DNA of 17,006 nucleotides from an uncultured Clostridia bacterium (GTDB lineage: Bacteria > Bacillota > Clostridia > TANB77 > CAG-508), in the NCBI GenBank assembly GCA_934122385.1, contig CAKOWP010000027.1, positions 1 through 17,006 on the forward strand. Reading direction: 5' to 3'. Made by a program: the position numbers and the translations under genes. Shown here in pieces: positions 13,136 to 17,006 of this stretch (positions are counted from its first letter, which is position 1; each line of letters opens with the position of its first letter). The notes beneath the pieces are model-generated. The model was not told where the DNA came from and did not search any database. It saw nothing but the letters and a program-made list of their open reading frames with translations.

Positions 13136-13789
13136 CAATTCTGCTGCAACTTCTTCTGCTACATCTTTTCCTAATTTATTAACTGTTTTACTTACAACTT
13201 CTGTTTCTAAAGTTCCTTGTTTTTCGTAGTAATCTACTAATGGGCTTGTTTGTTCAAAATAACTTTTTAATCTTGCTTTTACAGTTTCTTCTGTATCATC
13301 TTTTCTTGTTACTAATTCTGAACCACATTTGTCACATATTCCTTCTACTTTTGGTGGATGTAAAACTATATTGTACACTGCTTTACATTCTTGATTTGAG
13401 CATACTCTTCTATTAACAATTCTTTCTATTATTTCTTCTTCAGGTGTTGTTAAATTGATTACTTTATCAACTTTTTTTCCTTTTTCTTCTAATATTTTAT
13501 CTAATGCTTCTGCTTGTTTTACTGTTCTTGGGAATCCATCTAATATTATTCCATTTTGTACATCTGGTTCGTTTAATCTGTCTTCTACTATTTTTATTGT
13601 AACATCATCTGGTACTAGTTGACCTTTTGATATATATTGTTCTGCTAATTTTCCTAGTTCTGTTTGTTCTTTCATATTTTTTCTAAATATGTCTCCTGTT
13701 GATACTTGTTTGATTCCAAGTTTTTCTTGTAGCATTCCTGCAACAGTTCCTTTCCCTGTTCCTGGTGCTCCTAACATAATAATAATCAT
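13127..13789 (-). CDS. adk: Adenylate kinase, zinc-LID form
   Basis: Adk interconverts ATP plus AMP and two ADP. The P-loop GAPGTGKGT (7-15), AMP-binding STGDIFRKN (30-38), LVPDDV, LDGFPRT (83-89) and the RIVNRRVC start of the LID are present. The LID carries four Cys at 130, 135, 152 and 155; the C-x4-C first pair is wider than the common C-x2-C, but a zinc site remains likely. The product has 220 residues, the long LID form. The start at 13789 has GGAGAG six bases upstream. It lies between secY and map as in most Firmicutes. Confidence 0.98.
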   Translation of the reverse strand: MIIIMLGAPGTGKGTVAGMLQEKLGIKQVSTGDIFRKNMKEQTELGKLAEQYISKGQLVPDDVTIKIVEDRLNEPDVQNGIILDGFPRTVKQAEALDKILEEKGKKVDKVINLTTPEEEIIERIVNRRVCSNQECKAVYNIVLHPPKVEGICDKCGSELVTRKDDTEETVKARLKSYFEQTSPLVDYYEKQGTLETEVVSKTVNKLGKDVAEEVAAELGQ

Positions 13790-13950
13790 TAAAATCTCTC
13801 CATTCCATCATCATCATCCAAAATCTTTTCAAAATTTTATCTGACAAATTTTTTTAGATTATTTATAATAATCTTTATAATATCTACTTTATTAGTATAT
13901 ACATAATTTTTAAAAAGTATAATAAAATAAACATTATAAAAACCATTATA

Positions 13951-13977
13951 GGGTGATATACAAAATGCATATCTCCC
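13951..13977 (-). other. Stem-loop downstream of secY
   Basis: GGGTGATAT (13951-13959) and ATATCTCCC (13969-13977) form a 9-bp stem with one mismatch and a 9-base loop, 14 bases after the secY stop. On the minus strand it is followed by TATAATGG and then TTTTT, so it could be a weak terminator or, through the TATAAT (13945-13950), part of an adk promoter. No matching -35 is present. Confidence 0.4.
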
Positions 13978-13991
13978 CACAATGTTATACT

Positions 13992-15311
13992 CTATTCTAG
14001 AAATCCTTTATAGTGTCTCATTACTAATAGTGATTCTAATTGTTGAATTGTTTCTAATGCTACACCTACAACGATTAATATTGATGTACCACCAAATGCT
14101 ATATTTAATCCAGTGAATCTTAGTAACATTGGTAATATTGCTATTACTGCTAAGAAGAACCCACCAAACCATGTTAGTTTTGTTATTATTGATGTTAAAT
14201 AATCTGTTGTTGGCTTTCCTGCTCTTATTCCAGGTATAAATCCACCATTTTGTTTAATGTTGTTTGATACTTCTGCTGGATTGAATGTTGCATAAGTATA
14301 GAAAAATGTAAATGCCATAATTAATACTAAGTATACTAAAGCATTTGCTATACTATATCCAATACCTACACTTGAAGATGATGTAGCTATTGAAAATTTA
14401 TATACTCCTGCCCAGAATCCAGTTTGAGTAGTTATATCTTTTACAAATATTTGCAAAATCATTGCTGGAAATGTTAAGAATGATGATGCAAATATTATTG
14501 GCATAACTCCTGCCATTGCAAGTTTTAATGGAATATGAGTATTTTGTGCTCCTACCATTTTTCTTCCAACTACTTTTTTAGAATATTGTACTGGTACTCT
14601 TCTTTCAGCTTGTTGTATAAATACAACTCCTGCTACTAAGATTATAGCACCAATTAACATTCCTATTGCCATCAATAATCCTGTTGTACTAAATCCATTA
14701 CTTGTGAACATTAAATTCCATAATGTTGTTACAAAACTTGGTAATCCTGAAATGATACCAATGAATATTATAATTGAAATTCCATTTCCAATTCCTTTGT
14801 TTGTAATTTCATCTCCTAGCCACATTAATATTGATGTTCCTGCTACTAGAGATATTACTACTAAAGCTGCTGTAGAGAAGTTTGTGTTTATAAATATTCC
14901 AGAAGATTTGTAAGAAACAAATACACCTATAGCTTCTATTAAAGCTAAAACTAATGTTAATATTTTTGTGTATCTGTTAATTTTCTTTCTTCCTTCTTCT
15001 CCACCTTCTTTAGTTAATCTCTCTAAAGATGGTATTATCATACCTAATAATTGTATTACAATTGAAGCTGTAATGTATGGACTAATTGACATTGCAAATA
15101 CTGAGAATCTTGAAAAAGCTCCTCCGGAAATCATATCTATTAATCCTGCAACTCCATTATTTGAGCTCATTGCTTCATTTAATGTTATACTGTTTACTCC
15201 TGGTACTGTAATATAACATCCTAGTCTAAATATTACTATTAATAGTAATGTATATAATATTCTCTTTCTTACGTCAGGTGTCTTAAATGCATTTTTGATT
15301 GTTTTAAACAA
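13992..15311 (-). CDS. secY: Preprotein translocase subunit SecY
   Basis: SecY (439 residues) is the channel of the Sec translocon in the cytoplasmic membrane. The N-terminal RKRILYTLLLIVIFRLGCYITVPGV is the first membrane helix. SGGAFSRFSVFAMSISPYITASI marks the plug and TM2, and the sequence continues with about ten hydrophobic spans and the cytoplasmic loop RRVPVQYSKKVVG. FIPGIRAGKPTTDYL precedes the last pair of helices. The start is TTG at 15311, immediately after the rplO stop codon (TAA then TTG), with GAGGTG (15318-15323) inside the end of rplO; this implies translational coupling. Confidence 0.97.
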   Translation of the reverse strand: MFKTIKNAFKTPDVRKRILYTLLLIVIFRLGCYITVPGVNSITLNEAMSSNNGVAGLIDMISGGAFSRFSVFAMSISPYITASIVIQLLGMIIPSLERLTKEGGEEGRKKINRYTKILTLVLALIEAIGVFVSYKSSGIFINTNFSTAALVVISLVAGTSILMWLGDEITNKGIGNGISIIIFIGIISGLPSFVTTLWNLMFTSNGFSTTGLLMAIGMLIGAIILVAGVVFIQQAERRVPVQYSKKVVGRKMVGAQNTHIPLKLAMAGVMPIIFASSFLTFPAMILQIFVKDITTQTGFWAGVYKFSIATSSSSVGIGYSIANALVYLVLIMAFTFFYTYATFNPAEVSNNIKQNGGFIPGIRAGKPTTDYLTSIITKLTWFGGFFLAVIAILPMLLRFTGLNIAFGGTSILIVVGVALETIQQLESLLVMRHYKGFLE

Positions 15312-15746
15312 TTAAATCACCTCAGCCTTTCCGCCTAAAGCTTCAATTTCTTCTTTTGCTTTTGCAGTAAATCTTGTAGCTTTAACATTTAATTTTTTCT
15401 CTAATTTTCCTGTTGCTAATACTACGATTCCATCATTTACTTTTCCGATTATTCCATCAGCTAATAATGTTTCTGCTGTTACATCAGCAACTGTTGATTT
15501 GTTTAACATTGTTAATGTTACTTCTGTGTAATTTTTAGCGTGAATATTGTTGAATCCTCTTTTTGGTAATCTTCTATATAATGGTGTTTGACCACCTTCG
15601 AATCCTCTTCTTACTCCGCCACCTGATCTTGCTTTTTGTCCTTTATGTCCTCTTCCTGATGTTTTTCCAAGTCCAGAACCGATTCCACGTCCTACTCTTC
15701 TTCTTGAAACTCTTTCTTCAGCTGGTTTTAATTCTCCTAACTTCAT
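15312..15746 (-). CDS. rplO: 50S ribosomal protein L15
   Basis: L15 (144 residues) is a late-assembling large-subunit protein with a long basic N-terminal extension reaching into the 23S rRNA. It shows MKLGELKPAEERVSRRRVGR, GSGLGKTSGRGHKGQKARSG, FEGGQTPLYRRLPKRGFNN and the C-terminal globular part ending AKEEIEALGGKAEVI. AGGAGG lies upstream of the ATG. Its last codons hold the ribosome site of secY. Directly upstream is rpsE; rpmD, which normally separates the two, is absent. Confidence 0.98.
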   Translation of the reverse strand: MKLGELKPAEERVSRRRVGRGIGSGLGKTSGRGHKGQKARSGGGVRRGFEGGQTPLYRRLPKRGFNNIHAKNYTEVTLTMLNKSTVADVTAETLLADGIIGKVNDGIVVLATGKLEKKLNVKATRFTAKAKEEIEALGGKAEVI

Positions 15747-15798
15747 TTTGCGCTTGCACCTCCTCTTTCTTTAACAGGGTACATTTTTCCACAGGACT

Positions 15799-15858
15799 AT
15801 ACGAACTTTATATTCCTTGCCCCATGTTAATGTGTTTTCCCTTTACTAAATTTCGTAT
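15799..15858 (-). other. Inverted repeat in the rpsE-rplO gap (usual site of rpmD)
   Basis: ATACGAA (15799-15805) and TTCGTAT (15852-15858) are a perfect 7-bp inverted repeat framing about 46 bases, starting four bases after the rpsE stop. The whole gap is about 115 bases with stop codons in all frames, too short for L30 (about 55-60 codons). No L30-like peptide is readable. Confidence 0.4.
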
Positions 15859-15862
15859 TTTA

Positions 15863-16348
15863 CTATAAAATTTCTTCTACTTTTTTACCTCTTTTTTTAG
15901 CTACTTGTTCAACTGTTTGCATAGCTTTTAATCCTTCGATTGTAGCATAAACAACGTTTCTTGGATTGTTTGTTCCAATAACTTTTGTTCTTATGTTTTT
16001 ATATCCTGCAAGCTCTAATACTGGTCTAACGCTACCTCCAGCTATTAATCCAGTACCAACAGCAGCTGGTTTTAATAAAACTTTAGCACTACCGAATTTT
16101 CCAACAAATTCATGTGGAACTGTTGTATCGACGATTGGTACTTCTACTAAGTTTTTCTTAGCTTCTTGCATAGCTTTTTTGATTGCGTCTGGAACTTCGG
16201 CTGCTTTACCGTTTCCAACACCAATATGTCCGTTTTCATCACCAACTACAACTACAGCACTAAATCTAAAAGTTCTACCACCTTTAACAACTTTTGCAAC
16301 TCTGTTTATGGCAACAACTTTTTCTTTTAATTCGCTTTTTTCTTCCAT
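15863..16348 (-). CDS. rpsE: 30S ribosomal protein S5
   Basis: S5 (161 residues) lies at the mRNA entry site of the 30S and affects decoding accuracy. The double-stranded-RNA-like N-terminal domain is seen in KEKVVAINRVAKVVKGGRTF, RFSAVVVVGDENGHIGVGNG and KAAEVPDAIKKAMQEAKKNL. The C-terminal domain is seen in FGSAKVLLKPAAVGTGLIAG, GGSVRPVLELAGYKNI and RTKVIGTNNPRNVV. AGGAGG precedes the ATG. It follows rplR after 26 bases. Confidence 0.98.
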   Translation of the reverse strand: MEEKSELKEKVVAINRVAKVVKGGRTFRFSAVVVVGDENGHIGVGNGKAAEVPDAIKKAMQEAKKNLVEVPIVDTTVPHEFVGKFGSAKVLLKPAAVGTGLIAGGSVRPVLELAGYKNIRTKVIGTNNPRNVVYATIEGLKAMQTVEQVAKKRGKKVEEIL

Positions 16349-16374
16349 TGGTTTTTATTCCTCCTCTTTTTATT

Positions 16375-16734
16375 CTAGAATTTTAATCCGCCTTCTCTAG
16401 CAGCTTCTGCTAATTCTTTTACTACACCGTGATAAATGTATCCACCACGATCAAAAACTACTGTATCAATATTTTTTTCTAATGCTTTTTTAGCTATCAT
16501 TGCTCCAACTTCTTTAGCAGCTTCTTTATTAGCATGTTTTGTTTTTATATCTTTATCTAATGTTGAACAACTAACTAATGTGTTTCCTGCAACATCATCT
16601 ATGATTTGTACATATAAGTTTGCGTTACTTCTATATACACATAGTCTTGGTCTTTCACTTGTTCCAGATACTTTTGTTCTAACTCTTAAATGTCTTCTTG
16701 TTCTTTCCATTTTTCTATCTGTTTTCTTAACCAT
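16375..16734 (-). CDS. rplR: 50S ribosomal protein L18
   Basis: L18 (119 residues) binds 5S rRNA together with L5. Key blocks are RTRRHLRVRTKVSGTSERPR, LCVYRSNANLYVQIIDD, VGAMIAKKALEKNIDTVVFD and RGGYIYHGVVKELAEAAREG. The ATG at 16734 has AAAGGAG upstream. The 173-base gap from rplF is mostly occupied by copy 2 of the fold-back element. Confidence 0.98.
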   Translation of the reverse strand: MVKKTDRKMERTRRHLRVRTKVSGTSERPRLCVYRSNANLYVQIIDDVAGNTLVSCSTLDKDIKTKHANKEAAKEVGAMIAKKALEKNIDTVVFDRGGYIYHGVVKELAEAAREGGLKF

Positions 16735-16776
16735 TTTTCAAACTCCTTTCGTTTAGTTTTAGATTTTTTGGCTTAT

Positions 16777-16903
16777 AAATTTTGATTAAATTGATTATAT
16801 TGTGCATTTTTGATATTTATTACAAGGCGAGGCTATACGTTTGTATGCTGAGATTTGTAATAAATGTTAAAAATGTGCAAGATAAGTAATTTAATCGAAA
16901 TTT
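16777..16903 (+). repeat. Fold-back element, copy 2 (rplF-rplR gap)
   Basis: The 127-base palindrome has an outer stem AAATTTTGATTAAATT (16777-16792) with AATTTAATCGAAATTT (16888-16903), 16 bp with one G-U. The central 24-bp stem is 16802-16825 with 16855-16878, with four G-U pairs on the plus strand. The apical 29 bases contain the same GGCTATACGTTTGTATGC as copy 1. The outer sequence differs from copy 1, but both arms changed together so pairing is kept. It starts four bases after the rplF stop on the transcribed strand, in the same orientation as copy 1. Confidence 0.85.
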
Positions 16904-16907
16904 GAAT

Positions 16908-17006
16908 TTATTTACCAGTTTTACCTTCCTTACGACGAATAACTTCATCAGCATATTTGATACCTTTACCTCTATATACTTCTGGTGGTCTCTTAGATCT
17001 TACAAC
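16908..17006 (-). CDS. rplF: 50S ribosomal protein L6, C-terminal end (partial)
   Basis: The last 32 codons of rplF run off the right edge of the window. The peptide contains VRSKRPPEVYRGKGIKYADE and ends RRKEGKTGK, the typical L6 C-terminus, which lies near the GTPase-associated region of the 50S. The stop TAA is at 16908-16910. Its place upstream of rplR fits the spc operon order. Confidence 0.96.
   Translation of the reverse strand, partial: VVRSKRPPEVYRGKGIKYADEVIRRKEGKTGK

Noticed and set aside
15747..15862. Hidden rpmD in the rpsE-rplO gap
   Set aside because: All frames are interrupted and the longest peptide is a few residues; no L30 motif is visible.

Overview
The window is AT-rich DNA that looks like a chromosomal segment of a spore-forming member of the Clostridia (Bacillota). 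The ribosomal proteins are of Firmicute type, Shine-Dalgarno sites are strong (AGGAGG, GGGAG), and two sporulation genes are present: gpr (germination protease) and a ytxC-like gene. I cannot name a species. All gene calls rest on reading the translated sequence; no database search was possible.

Left part (1-3141): an orphan prepilin-like gene (minus), a small XRE-type regulator (plus), then tsf and rpsB (minus; transcribed rpsB to tsf). rpsB has its own promoter near 2952-2980. tsf ends in a stem whose loop carries a tandem GGGAC-type repeat, and the XRE gene converges on the same stem. Middle part (3142-7133, plus): a 76-codon gene of unknown function with its own promoter and strong terminator; a DUF4912 gene with a histone-H1-like Lys/Thr/Ala tail; a GH57 (DUF1957) alpha-glucan branching enzyme, closed by two similar tandem terminators; and the ytxC-like gene. 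ytxC converges on gpr through a perfect 17-bp bidirectional terminator.

Right part (7151-17006, minus): gpr lies directly downstream of the end of the long spc-alpha ribosomal cluster. In transcription order this is rplF (partial), rplR, rpsE, rplO, secY, adk, map, infA, rpmJ, rpsM, rpsK, rpsD, rpoA, rplQ. rpmD (L30) is missing from its usual place between rpsE and rplO. rplQ carries about 50 extra residues. infA, map and secY start with TTG. A SigG-like promoter sits directly before the gpr ribosome binding site, which would free gpr from the ribosomal operon and place it under forespore control.

The most unusual signal is a pair of about 92% identical fold-back elements of about 125 bp. 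They sit in two gaps of the ribosomal cluster (rpsM-rpsK and rplF-rplR), each starting 2-4 bases after the upstream stop codon. Their arms differ only at positions that give G-U pairs on the plus strand, and therefore A-C mismatches on the mRNA strand. This points to selection on a folded plus-strand RNA or single-stranded DNA. Other gaps of the cluster (rpmJ-rpsM, rpsE-rplO, secY-adk) also begin with an inverted repeat shortly after the stop codon, but with unrelated sequence.
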